A stretch of DNA of 64,000 nucleotides, taken from the NCBI GenBank assembly GCA_039026375.1, contig JBCCML010000009.1:1-64000 (forward strand). The letters run 5' to 3'. Shown here piece by piece: positions 42,554 through 50,946 of the stretch (position 1 is its first letter; each line of letters opens with the position of its first letter). The notes under the pieces are model-generated. The model made no database searches. It had not been told where the DNA came from and saw only the letters and a list, made by a program, of their open reading frames with translations. Source of the stretch: Thermohalobaculum sp039026375 (GTDB lineage: Bacteria > Pseudomonadota > Alphaproteobacteria > Rhodobacterales > Rhodobacteraceae). A program made the translations under genes and the position numbers.

Positions 42554-43048
42554 TTAGCCTTCGCGCTGGAAGAAGGCCAGATCCATTGCCGGAGCCGCAC
42601 CGACCAGGCGGGTCAGCGCGGCATGGCATTGGCCGCGATGATGCGTCTGGTGATTGAAGAAATGGGCCAGCGCCGCGCTCAATTCCTGGGTCACCAGCTT
42701 GTTGTTGACCATGGTGCGATAGGTGAACTCACTGGCCAGGCGCCCCTCATCCAGGGCGCCCGTGAAGCCGATGATGTCGCGGTCCAGGGACACGCGCCTC
42801 TTTTGCAGATCCTCGCGGCGGTCATGGGCGATGTGATCCAGCCGCCAAGGGGGGTTGGGCTGATCGCGAAACCGCGCCAACCAGATCACGTCGGCCACGA
42901 ACAGGTGGTTTAACGTGCCGTGCAACGACCCAAAAAACAGCTGACAGTCCCGGCGGTACTCTTCTTCCGAAAGCGCGAAGGCGGCATCATAGAGGCGCTG
43001 ATTGGCCCAGGCGTTATAGGCCGCCATCATCTCGAAATGCGCTTTCAT
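42554..43048 (-). CDS. DinB family metal-dependent protein
   Basis: The 164-residue four-helix-bundle protein begins MKAHFEMMAAYNAWANQRLYDA, typical of the DinB/YfiT family. The expected metal triad is H48 (LHGTLNHLFVAD), H133 and H137 (HFFNHQTHHRGQ). Members include thiol transferases (bacillithiol or mycothiol types) and proteins of unknown role. Activity here is not known. It is the first gene of the DinB-MaoC-hydrolase unit and is divergent from ndk across a 327-bp gap. Confidence 0.88.
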   Translation of the reverse strand: MKAHFEMMAAYNAWANQRLYDAAFALSEEEYRRDCQLFFGSLHGTLNHLFVADVIWLARFRDQPNPPWRLDHIAHDRREDLQKRRVSLDRDIIGFTGALDEGRLASEFTYRTMVNNKLVTQELSAALAHFFNHQTHHRGQCHAALTRLVGAAPAMDLAFFQREG

Positions 43049-43375
43049 CTAATTCCCTTCCCACGCGGCCCAAAAACCTGATCAGGCCGGCCCACCCCAA
43101 TCGCAGGTCTCGCGGGACAAGTATCGACCGCAAAGTCGAAATTCGCAAGCGAGACCCGCGGTTAGCCGAACGGGCATCGCGTTGGTCGCTGGCGCTGGGC
43201 CGCTGTTGATCCAGAGAATCGAAAACAAATGCGTCTCAAATCAGACATACCTTGTTGCGCTTAACAAAGTCCCAACGCTGGTGGGCGTGCCAGCCGCCAC
43301 AGGGGGCTTTCGGGCGGGCCGCTGGCGTGCTAGGGGGCGCGCGCACATCGAAACCCCGTCTGAAAGGACCCCGCC
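43049..43375. other. Divergent gap between dinB-type gene and ndk
   Basis: This 327-bp region separates divergently transcribed genes and should carry both promoters. TTGTT (43252-43256) and AACAA (43263-43267) form a short inverted repeat about 110 bp before ndk. Nothing else resembles a known site, and no small gene with a ribosome site is seen. Confidence 0.5.
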
Positions 43376-43798
43376 ATGGCCGTGACCCGGACATTCTCGA
43401 TCATCAAGCCCGATGCCACGAACCGCAATCTGACCGGTGCGATCTGCGCCAAGCTGGAGGCGGCGGGCCTGCGCATCGTGGCGCAAAAACGCATCCACAT
43501 GACCCAGGCCCAGGCCGAAAAGTTCTATGAAGTTCATAAGGATAGGCCGTTCTTTGGCGAGCTGACGGAGTTCATGTGCTCGGCCCCGGTCGTCGTCCAG
43601 GTGCTGGAGGGCGAGGACGCCGTGGCCAAAAATCGCCAGGTCATGGGCGCCACCAACCCGGCCGAGGCGGACGAGGGCACGATCCGCAAGGAATTTGCCC
43701 TGTCGATCGGCGAAAACTCGGTCCATGGCTCGGATTCGGACGAGAACGCGGCCATCGAGATGGCCTATTTCTTCGCAGGGACCGAGATCGTCGGGTAA
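43376..43798 (+). CDS. ndk: Nucleoside diphosphate kinase
   Basis: The 140-residue enzyme transfers the gamma phosphate between nucleoside di- and triphosphates. The sequence is canonical: TFSIIKPDATNRNLTGAI, RPFFGELTEFM, VAKNRQVMGATNPAEADEGT and the phosphohistidine site NSVHGSDS with H117, ending YFFAGTEIVG. AAAGGA lies upstream of the ATG. It is a single gene. Its transcript probably ends at the hairpin at 43902-43922, after the 11-bp repeat. Confidence 0.97.
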   Translation: MAVTRTFSIIKPDATNRNLTGAICAKLEAAGLRIVAQKRIHMTQAQAEKFYEVHKDRPFFGELTEFMCSAPVVVQVLEGEDAVAKNRQVMGATNPAEADEGTIRKEFALSIGENSVHGSDSDENAAIEMAYFFAGTEIVG

Positions 43799-43820
43799 CC
43801 CTGGCGCTGTCAAAACCCGT

Positions 43821-43864
43821 GTATGACTTGCGTATGACATACGTATGATTTGCGTATGCCAAAC
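43821..43864 (+). repeat. Four-unit 11-bp tandem repeat after ndk
   Basis: Four consecutive 11-mers begin with GTATG: GTATGACTTGC, GTATGACATAC, GTATGATTTGC and GTATGCCAAAC (43821-43831, 43832-43842, 43843-43853, 43854-43864). CATACGTATG (43838-43847) at the unit junction is a perfect palindrome. The block is A+T-rich relative to its surroundings and starts 22 nt after the ndk stop codon, in the gap between two converging genes. The unit differs from the gcvT-upstream array but has the same 11-bp period. The role is unknown. Confidence 0.75.
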
Positions 43865-43901
43865 GTGCGCGGATCAGGTCGACGGGTTAACGAAAGATGA
43901 C

Positions 43902-43925
43902 GGGTGGGGCGGGTCCCCACCCTTT
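43902..43925 (+). terminator. ndk terminator
   Basis: GGGTGGGG (43902-43909) pairs perfectly with CCCCACCC (43915-43922) around a five-base loop and is followed by TTTGATT. On the plus strand this is an intrinsic terminator with a short T tail, about 100 nt after the ndk stop codon. It also separates ndk from the converging DUF4062-TPR gene. Confidence 0.65.
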
Positions 43926-43951
43926 GATTACTGCGGTCGGGCGCCCGGGGG

Positions 43952-45748
43952 CTACCCCTCCCCCCGCCCGATATCCGGCCCGAAGATCTCCTCCAACTCG
44001 GCAATCGCCGGGTCATCGGGGAAGTGCTTGCGAAGGAAGCTGGCCCAATTCCCCGAAATCTTAGCCGTGTAAGAATGCTCATCCCCAACCGTCTGCCGTA
44101 GGACCCGCACTGCCTCTTCAAACAGACGAGTTGCATCAGCAGTATCGCCAGTATCACGATACAACTGCGCAAGGTTGTTTAGTCGTATCGCGTGATCGGG
44201 ATGCTCGGCCCCGATAGTCGCGCGATCGACCTCTAATGCCTCCTCAAGTAACGGTTTAGCTTCGTCGAAACGTCCTAGATCCCGTAGCATCATAGCGAAG
44301 TTGCTTAGGATCGAGGAGCGATCGCGGTTGAGCGATATGTTTGCATTGCTTTCTGCAATCAGTGCGTCTCTGTATGCGATCTCAGCCTCAGGCGCTCGAT
44401 CAGTGCTCTCCAAAATCATCGCAAGGTTGCTCAATGCGACCGCGTAGGAGACTGCCGCCTCTGGTATGCTCTCACGGAAGAGACTGAGACTGCGTCGCAC
44501 TATCGGCTCGCTTTCTAGCATCCTACCAGTGTCAATCAGAAGCGTACTGAGATTCGTCAGGTGCGCCGCGGCATCTGTCGGACTCTGCTCCGCATCTAAT
44601 CCTTCGAGTGCGATGGCGCGCCGAAACAAGGTTTCTGCCTCATCACTTCTTCCGAGAGCTTTAAGCCGGAGACCTAAGTTATTCAGTGCTCGCGCTGTGA
44701 CCCACGATTTTGGACCATGTTCGCGCTCCGCCAGATTAAGCATATCCTCGTTCATTCGAACTGCCTCATCGTAGCGCGCAATAATCCACAGAAGTGTCCC
44801 TGCTTTCTCAATGTGTTCTAGGCATGGGTCCAATCGCGCGGCCTTCGCGTAATGATCTGCCGCATCGTGCCACTTGACCCGTTCCTCGGCGATCTTGCCG
44901 CGGCCGAAGGCGGCGCGGGCGGCGCGTTTGATGGCGAGCTCTTCGTCGTCCTCGATCTCGGCCAGCAACTTGTCGGCCTCGTCGAAGTCGCCGTCTGCCA
45001 GCGCCTTCTCGGCGCGCTCGAGTCGTTCGGATCCCAGGTGGTTGCCCTCGCGCGTCAGCAGGGCTTCCAACTCTTGAATGCGGGCCTCGGCGTCGGCAAA
45101 CGCGGCGTCGAGGTCGGACAGTCGGCGTTCCAGCTCGGCCTTCTCGTTGGCCAGTTGGTCCCGCTCGGCATCCTCGGCCGCCATCAGTTCGGCGATTTGC
45201 TCCAGCCGGCCTTTGATCCGGGCGCCGTACTTCTTCTGCGTAAACCCCGGCGCGCTGGCGGCGCGCTGGCGCTCGATTTCCTGCTGCAGGGCCTCAACCA
45301 CGTGCAGGGCCAGGGCGTCCGCGTTCGCCCACGCTTCTGGCCGGCCCGCCGTGTTGGCGCGCATGACGCGGGCGCGCAGGCGATCCAGGCGGCCCCGCAC
45401 CTCCGCCTCCTCGCCATGGTCGGTGTCCAGATCCCCGCCCGCGGGGGCCACATACATCAGACAGGGCAGGCCCAGGCGCACGGCCTCCTCATATTCGGCC
45501 TGCGTGAAACTGGTGACGCGCCCGGGGATTGCCGAGCCGTAGCGAAAGCCGATCAGCCCGACGAAGATCTGGCAGGCCGCGACTTTGTCCAGGCAAAGCG
45601 CGATGGGCGGCAGGCCGGTGGCGACGAAATCCTCCATCCGGATGACCTCGACCCCGTCCTTGCGCCACAGCGCGGCGGCGACCGCGTCGCGCCAGGTGTC
45701 CAGGTCACCCCCGGTCGAGGAGAGAAATACTCTAAAGGTCTCGGTCAC
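43952..45748 (-). CDS. DUF4062 (TIR-like)-coiled coil-TPR protein, downstream paralogue
   Basis: The 598-residue protein has an N-terminal DUF4062 domain (about 4-102): FRVFLSSTGGDLDTWRDAV, then IGFRYGSAIPGRVTSFTQAE with acidic residues E85/E87/E88, then LPCLMYVAP. This domain is TIR-like and is used as effector or sensor part of some bacterial NLR-like proteins. A coiled coil follows (184-235), then kinesin-light-chain-type TPRs to the end (NNLGLRLKALGRSDEAETL, LNNLAQLYRDTGDTADATRL). No NACHT or NB-ARC ATPase lies between. It starts at GTG 45748. G+C falls from about 70% to about 52% at residue 290 or so. The function is unknown; a stress or phage sensor is inference. Confidence 0.8.
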   Translation of the reverse strand: MTETFRVFLSSTGGDLDTWRDAVAAALWRKDGVEVIRMEDFVATGLPPIALCLDKVAACQIFVGLIGFRYGSAIPGRVTSFTQAEYEEAVRLGLPCLMYVAPAGGDLDTDHGEEAEVRGRLDRLRARVMRANTAGRPEAWANADALALHVVEALQQEIERQRAASAPGFTQKKYGARIKGRLEQIAELMAAEDAERDQLANEKAELERRLSDLDAAFADAEARIQELEALLTREGNHLGSERLERAEKALADGDFDEADKLLAEIEDDEELAIKRAARAAFGRGKIAEERVKWHDAADHYAKAARLDPCLEHIEKAGTLLWIIARYDEAVRMNEDMLNLAEREHGPKSWVTARALNNLGLRLKALGRSDEAETLFRRAIALEGLDAEQSPTDAAAHLTNLSTLLIDTGRMLESEPIVRRSLSLFRESIPEAAVSYAVALSNLAMILESTDRAPEAEIAYRDALIAESNANISLNRDRSSILSNFAMMLRDLGRFDEAKPLLEEALEVDRATIGAEHPDHAIRLNNLAQLYRDTGDTADATRLFEEAVRVLRQTVGDEHSYTAKISGNWASFLRKHFPDDPAIAELEEIFGPDIGRGEG

Positions 45749-45827
45749 CGCCCGCCCCTGATCAATTGGGACAGGCTACAGGCAGCGGCCGGGCGCGTCG
45801 ACCGCGGGATTGGCGCGGCTGCGGTCA

Positions 45828-47942
45828 TCAGCTGGTCTCCTGCCCGATGGTGGGGCCGAACGCGTCCTGAAGGTCGACCAGCGCAGGGTCGTCGGGCGCA
45901 TGCTTGCGCAGAAAGATCGCGTGGTTGATGGCGGCCTGGACGGCGTTGGGATGGTCGTTGCCGTGATGGTCGCGCAGGATGGGTACGGCCTCGGAAAAAG
46001 CCGCGCCCGCGTCGTCGAACTGGCCCAGCGCCTGGTAGGCATTGGCCAGATTGTGCTGGTGGAGGGCGATGATCGAGGGGCCGAATTCGATCGCGCGGTT
46101 GATCTCGATCGCTTCCTGGTAGCAGGTCACCGCCTCCTCGTAGCGCTGCGCCTGGTAGTGGATCAGTCCCAGCTCGTTCAGCAGCGTCGCGATGTAAAAG
46201 TGCCGATTGCCGTGGATCGTCCGGCGCACATGCAGCGCGTTTTCCACTGCAATCTGCGCGTCGTCGAACCGCTCAACGCTGCGAAAAATCTGGGCGATCA
46301 TGGCTTCGATATTGGCGTATTGCGGGGTGTAGACGCCAATAGAGTCCTGGATCAGGTCGCGCGCCTGCAGGTAAAGCCTTGCCGCCTCGACATAGTTCTG
46401 CCGGGCGTATTGCAGCCCGCCTAGTTTGGTCAGGACGTCCGCATAGTCGGGGTGCATCTCGCCCAAGCGGTCACGCAGGATGTCGCGGGCTTCCAGCAGC
46501 AGGGCGTCAGCCTCGTCCAACAGGTTGAGGTCCCGCTTCGCCATCGCGAGGTTGCTGAGCGCTATCGCCAGCGCGGTATCGCGCCCGTCCAAAAGGCGGC
46601 GGATCCGGATCGTGATCTCAAGGTGCACCACCGCCTGGTCGATAACGCCGAACTCCCCCTGTTGGACGGCGAGCATGTTGCAGAGTGTGGCGAAGACCTT
46701 GGCGCGCTCGGTGCCGAGTTTTTCAACGAGTTCCGTGCCGTCGCCCAGCATGACCGCTGTCTGTTCTTGTAGCGTGTCGCCCAGCAGCGGCAGGAAGATC
46801 TCGGTGGCGCGGTCGATTGCGGCCTTACCGGCTTTGCCGTGCAGGAGGTCCGCCCTGGCGAGCGCCAGTGTTGTCAGCGCATCCAGGTGCTCCGCAGAGT
46901 CCGGGGCGCAGGTCTCTTTGGTGAAGTCGACCAGATTCTGCACGGTGCGCAGGGCGGCACGGAACTGCGTGGTCGCGCGCTGCATGGCGGCGGTCTTCTC
47001 CAGGTGTTCGATGCCGGGGTCGAGACGGGTGGCTTTTGCGTAATGCTTGGCCGCGTCTACCCAGGCGATGCGTTCCTCGGCGATCTTGCCGCGGCCGAAG
47101 GCGGCGCGGGCGGCGCGCTTGATGGCGAGGTCTTCGTCGTCTTCGATCTCGGCCAGCAGGCGGTCAGCCTGGTCGAAGTCGCCGTCGGCCAGGGCCTGCT
47201 CGGCCCGATCCAGACGCTCGGACCCCAGTTGATTGCCGTCACGCTCCAGCAGCTTTTCCAGTTCGCGGATACGGCTTTTGGCGTCGAGGAACGACTCTTC
47301 CAGGTTCCAGAACCGGCGTTCCAATTCGGCCTTTTCGCGGGATAACTGTTCCAGTTCCGCGTCCTCGGCGGCCATCAGTTCGGCGATCTGTTCCAGCCGG
47401 CCTTTGATCCGCGCGCCGTACTTTTCCTGCGTGAAGCCGGGCGCGCCGGCGGCGCGCTGACGCTCGATCTCCTGTTGCACACCTTCTGAGACATGCAGCG
47501 CCAGGTCGGCGGGGCTGTCCCAGGCTTCGGGCCGGGCGGCGGTATTGGCGCGCATCACCCGGGCGCGCAGGCGTTCCAGCCGGGTGCGCACCTCCTCGGT
47601 TTCACCGTGATCGACCGCTGCCAATTCATGCCCCGCTGGCACCACGTGCATCAGACAGGGTCTGCCCAGGCGCACGGCTTCTTCATATTCGGCCTGGGTG
47701 AAACTGGTGACGCGCCCCGGAATGGCCGAGCCGTAGCGAAAGCCGATCATGCCGACCAGCATGTCGCTGGCGGCGACCTTTTCCATGCACAAATCCAGCG
47801 GCGGCAGGCCGGTGGGCACGAACGCCTCCATCCGGATGATCTCGACATTGGGCTTGCGTTCCAGCGCGCGGGCCACCGCGTCGCGCCACGCATCCAGATC
47901 CCCGCCGGTCGAGGACAGAAAAACTCTGATTGTCTCGCTCAC
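45828..47942 (-). CDS. DUF4062 (TIR-like)-coiled coil-TPR protein, upstream paralogue
   Basis: The 704-residue paralogue lies 79 nt upstream of the other copy. The first 100 residues align without gaps and are identical at 79 positions, including the whole GSAIPGRVTSFTQAEYEEAV block. The coiled coil and the first TPR-like repeat are also conserved (with 68 of 70 bases identical at 47072-47141 versus 44881-44950). After about residue 318 the TPR array is longer and unrelated in detail (LSNLAMAKRDLNLLDEADAL, LNELGLIHYQAQRYEEAVTC), but the last 25 residues (FLRKHAPDDPAL, FGPTIG) match again. G+C is uniform at about 65-70%. GTG 47942 is the start that gives an N terminus matching the paralogue. 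The longer frame to 48065 is not used. Confidence 0.8.
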   Translation of the reverse strand: MSETIRVFLSSTGGDLDAWRDAVARALERKPNVEIIRMEAFVPTGLPPLDLCMEKVAASDMLVGMIGFRYGSAIPGRVTSFTQAEYEEAVRLGRPCLMHVVPAGHELAAVDHGETEEVRTRLERLRARVMRANTAARPEAWDSPADLALHVSEGVQQEIERQRAAGAPGFTQEKYGARIKGRLEQIAELMAAEDAELEQLSREKAELERRFWNLEESFLDAKSRIRELEKLLERDGNQLGSERLDRAEQALADGDFDQADRLLAEIEDDEDLAIKRAARAAFGRGKIAEERIAWVDAAKHYAKATRLDPGIEHLEKTAAMQRATTQFRAALRTVQNLVDFTKETCAPDSAEHLDALTTLALARADLLHGKAGKAAIDRATEIFLPLLGDTLQEQTAVMLGDGTELVEKLGTERAKVFATLCNMLAVQQGEFGVIDQAVVHLEITIRIRRLLDGRDTALAIALSNLAMAKRDLNLLDEADALLLEARDILRDRLGEMHPDYADVLTKLGGLQYARQNYVEAARLYLQARDLIQDSIGVYTPQYANIEAMIAQIFRSVERFDDAQIAVENALHVRRTIHGNRHFYIATLLNELGLIHYQAQRYEEAVTCYQEAIEINRAIEFGPSIIALHQHNLANAYQALGQFDDAGAAFSEAVPILRDHHGNDHPNAVQAAINHAIFLRKHAPDDPALVDLQDAFGPTIGQETS

Positions 47943-48046
47943 GTTCTGCCCGCGCCCCGTGCTACAGTACTGCGGGGAACGATAAGCGAGGGCGGACGCG
48001 GCGCAAGTCTGACGATGTGCGCGGTGTGTCCGAAACGGGGAGCGGC

Positions 48047-49504
48047 ATGGCCAGCGCAGTCGCAACGATCACGGGATTTTGGGGGGCGCGGCGCCTGGCG
48101 CTGCCGCTGTTTGTGGCGCTGGCCGTCTTCGCGATGTTCTTCGGGCTATCGCCGGGTCTGGCCGATCCCGATTGGTGGTGGCACCTGGAGACAGGCAAGC
48201 TGATCCTGGCCGGTGGCGCGATTCCCGAGACGGACCCGTTTTCCTGGACCTTCCAGGGCGAGCCGTGGACCCTGCAGTCTTGGGCCTTTCAGCTGGGCCT
48301 GGCCTGGCTGTGGCAACTGGGCGGTGAGGGGGCGGTTGCCGCCGCAACAGCGGCCCTGCTGGCGCTGGCCTGGTGGGTCGCTTTTGCCACCGCTGATCGG
48401 ATGATCAAGCGCCCGGCCCTTGTGGTACTGCTATCGCTGTTGCTGGCGGCGGGGATTGTGGGCGGCGGCGCGCCCAGGCCGCAGCTGATTTCGTACCTGG
48501 CGTTCGCGCTGCTGCTGGCCGCGTTCTTCCACGCCAAGTATTCGGGCCGGTCCTGGCCGTTGCTGAGCGTGCCAGTGATTATGATCGTCTGGGTCAACTG
48601 TCATGGCGGCTTTGTGCTGGGGGTGGCCGCGATTGTGGCGCTTTGCGTGCTGGAGTGGGCGCAGATGGTACTGGGCCGGCGCGATGGTCGCCAGTTGCGG
48701 CTGTGCCTGTGGTTGACGCTGACAGCAGCAGCAAGCGTGGCCGCGACCGGCGTGAACCCCTGGGGTTATGCGCACTGGGCCTATCCGCTTTACGTGGCGC
48801 AGCTGGACCTGGCGGCGGACATCGTCGAATGGCAGTCGATCATGACCAGCCCGCTTCGCGGCCCCTGGTATGCGCTGGGCGGGGTGCTGTTCTTCGTGAT
48901 CTTGGCACGGGCCCGGCAGCGCCCCGATCTGGTCGAGATGCTGTTCCCTGCTGCGCTGTTCGTGGCAGGTCTGATGCAGGCCCGACACGCGCCCTTTGCC
49001 GGCATGGCCATGCTGGTCTTCGCGGCGCCGGCACTGTGGCGCGACCGGGCGGGGCCTGCGCCTTTGCCAGTGGCGGCGCGGCTGGCAGGTTGGGTGATCG
49101 CCCTGGCGGGGTTGGCAACGCCGGCCCTGCTGGTCCAGGGCCCTTATCGCCCGGCGATCGAACAGGTCATGCCAAGCGATGTGACGGCCTTCATCGCCGA
49201 AGAACGCCCGGCTGGGCGCATGTTCAACGACTATGCCATCGGCGGCTATCTGATCCACCGGCTGGGCTCGGACAGGTTGGTCTTCATCGACGGGCGGGCG
49301 GATCTGTACGGAGACGCGTTCTATGGCGCCTACGCGGCGACGATCTCTGCCGCGGTGCCGCCTGCGGTGCATTTCGACGGCTGGAACATCGGCTATGCCG
49401 TGCTGCGCCCCAGCCATGCGCTGACCAAAATCCTGACCATGCGGGGCTGGCGGATTGCGTTCCGTGGGCGCAGTCACCTGGTGCTGGTGGCGCCGGGTGG
49501 ATGA
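48047..49504 (+). CDS. Polytopic membrane protein, GT-C glycosyltransferase-like
   Basis: The 485-residue protein has about ten to twelve transmembrane helices followed by a soluble C-terminal domain of about 110 residues. After the first helix it has LADPDWWWHLETGKLILAGG and IPETDPFSWTF, the D.DWWWHL..G....G..P..DPFS pattern of GT-C-type membrane glycosyltransferases acting on lipid-linked sugars. Further features are QLISYLAFALLLAAFF and the tail FNDYAIGGYLIHRLGSDRLV with IDGRADLYGDAFYGAY. GGGGAG precedes ATG 48047. The upstream in-frame start at 47930 would overlap the divergent DUF4062 gene. A sulfotransferase gene follows after 34 nt. Confidence 0.7.
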   Translation: MASAVATITGFWGARRLALPLFVALAVFAMFFGLSPGLADPDWWWHLETGKLILAGGAIPETDPFSWTFQGEPWTLQSWAFQLGLAWLWQLGGEGAVAAATAALLALAWWVAFATADRMIKRPALVVLLSLLLAAGIVGGGAPRPQLISYLAFALLLAAFFHAKYSGRSWPLLSVPVIMIVWVNCHGGFVLGVAAIVALCVLEWAQMVLGRRDGRQLRLCLWLTLTAAASVAATGVNPWGYAHWAYPLYVAQLDLAADIVEWQSIMTSPLRGPWYALGGVLFFVILARARQRPDLVEMLFPAALFVAGLMQARHAPFAGMAMLVFAAPALWRDRAGPAPLPVAARLAGWVIALAGLATPALLVQGPYRPAIEQVMPSDVTAFIAEERPAGRMFNDYAIGGYLIHRLGSDRLVFIDGRADLYGDAFYGAYAATISAAVPPAVHFDGWNIGYAVLRPSHALTKILTMRGWRIAFRGRSHLVLVAPGG

Positions 49505-49538
49505 AATCTTGCACCGCTGAGGCCAAGGACCGATCGAC

Positions 49539-50441
49539 ATGAGCCCTCCGGACACGCCCCGCCGCAGCCGCGAGTACCGTGGCCATCTGTCGAACACAGA
49601 TGTCTGGGCGACGTTTCAGCTGCGCCCGGGCGATGTGGTCGTCTCGACCCCGCCGAAATGCGGCACCACCTGGACGCAGGCGATGGTCCTGATGCTGATC
49701 CATGGCCGGCCGGGCATGGACCGGGTGTTGAACGACATCTCGACCTGGCTGGATTGCGCCTTTCGCGACCGTGCCGAGAAAGCCGCGCTGCTGGACGGCC
49801 AGGGCCACCGGCGCTGCATCAAATCGCATACCCCGCTGGACGGGATCGCCTACGATCCGGCGGCGATCTACCTGGCCATTTATCGCCACCCGGTGGATGC
49901 CCACTTCTCGATGCGCCGCCACGTCGACAAGCTAAAACCCGGCGCGCTGAGCGATCTGGTGGCGCGGTTCCCGGCTGATGAGGCCCAGGCTTTCCAGATG
50001 TTTGTCGATGACGGCGATCGCGGGTTGGGTACGGACGACATGACGTTGCAGGGTTACGTCTGCCACTACCGCTCGTTCCGGGATTGGGCGCATCTGCCCA
50101 ACGTCCACCTGCTGCATTATGCTGATCTTAGCTGCGATCTGGCCGGGGAAATGCGCCGCGTTGCAGACCTTCTGGGCATCACGCATGCGCCTGAAGTGAT
50201 GGATGCGCTTGTGAATGGTGCCCGTTTCAAGACCATGCAACAGAACGCCGACAAGCCGCCGGAGACAAAGGCGACCACCGCGTTTCGCCCAGGCACGAAC
50301 TTCTTCGACAGTGGCACCTCGGGAAAGTGGCAGGGACGGGTATCTGCGACGCTGATGGCACGATATCGGGCCCGGTTGGCCGAGCTGGTGACGCCCGAGG
50401 AAGCGCGCTGGCTGGAGAGCGGCGGCGACTTTCCGGCCTGA
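49539..50441 (+). CDS. PAPS-dependent sulfotransferase
   Basis: The 300-residue enzyme belongs to the sulfotransferase 1 family. VVVSTPPKCGTTWTQAM at residues 33-49 is the 5-prime phosphosulfate loop. AIYRHPVDAHFSMRRHVD is the 3-prime phosphate-binding region, and FFDSGTSGKWQGRV corresponds to the RKG..G.WK motif. It transfers sulfate from PAPS to a hydroxyl or amine of a small molecule or glycan. It lies directly behind the GT-C-like gene, which suggests modification of an exported glycan or lipid; this is inference. No signal peptide is present, so it is cytoplasmic. Confidence 0.88.
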   Translation: MSPPDTPRRSREYRGHLSNTDVWATFQLRPGDVVVSTPPKCGTTWTQAMVLMLIHGRPGMDRVLNDISTWLDCAFRDRAEKAALLDGQGHRRCIKSHTPLDGIAYDPAAIYLAIYRHPVDAHFSMRRHVDKLKPGALSDLVARFPADEAQAFQMFVDDGDRGLGTDDMTLQGYVCHYRSFRDWAHLPNVHLLHYADLSCDLAGEMRRVADLLGITHAPEVMDALVNGARFKTMQQNADKPPETKATTAFRPGTNFFDSGTSGKWQGRVSATLMARYRARLAELVTPEEARWLESGGDFPA

Positions 50442-50504
50442 CAGCGTTGTCCGACCGGTCGATAGCAGGTGGTCGGCCCGCCGATGATCGGGTATGGCGC
50501 GCCC

Positions 50505-50927
50505 ATGATCCATGTGACCGACCAGATCCAGATCGCGCCTTGGGAAGTGACCGAGACGTTCAGCCGTGCCTCCGGCGCGGGCGGTCAGAATGTGAACAAG
50601 GTCGAAACCGCGGTCAGCCTGCGGTTCGAGGCCGAACGCTCGCCCAATCTACCCGGTCCGGTAAAGGCGCGGCTAAGGCGGCTGGCCGGGCGTCGCTGGA
50701 CGGCGGATGGCGCTGTGGTGATCCGTGCCGAGCGTCACCGTACACAAGCCCGCAACCGCGAGGATGCGCTGGCGCGGCTGATCGAGTTGATCCGGTCGGC
50801 CGCTGCACGGCCCAAGCCGCGGATTCCCACCCGGCCGACGCTCGCCTCGAAACGGCGTCGGCTGGCGGCGAAAACCCAGCGTGGTCAGGTCAAGGCCCTG
50901 CGCGGCAGACCGGGTGACGAGGACTGA
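50505..50927 (+). CDS. arfB: Alternative ribosome-rescue factor (peptidyl-tRNA hydrolase)
   Basis: The 140-residue protein hydrolyses peptidyl-tRNA on stalled ribosomes. The GGQ catalytic loop is in FSRASGAGGQNVNKVETAVS (G26-G27-Q28), and the C terminus is the expected basic tail (PTLASKRRRLAAKTQRGQ) that enters the empty mRNA channel. ATG 50505 gives the family-typical N terminus IHVTDQIQI. In-frame ATGs further upstream give longer, unsupported extensions. It converges with the Hint-domain gene, with a hairpin between. Confidence 0.92.
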   Translation: MIHVTDQIQIAPWEVTETFSRASGAGGQNVNKVETAVSLRFEAERSPNLPGPVKARLRRLAGRRWTADGAVVIRAERHRTQARNREDALARLIELIRSAAARPKPRIPTRPTLASKRRRLAAKTQRGQVKALRGRPGDED

Positions 50928-50946
50928 GACCGGCCAGTCGCCGGTC
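50928..50946. terminator. Convergent terminator-like hairpin between arfB and Hint gene
   Basis: GACCGGC (50928-50934) pairs perfectly with GCCGGTC (50940-50946) across a five-base loop. It begins immediately after the arfB stop and overlaps the stop of the opposing gene. The symmetry allows it to work on both transcripts. No T run is present on either side. Confidence 0.45.

Noticed and set aside
43821..43864. A CRISPR array or an integration (att) site after ndk
   Set aside because: The units are too short and contiguous, no integrase gene exists nearby, and no duplicated flanking site was seen.
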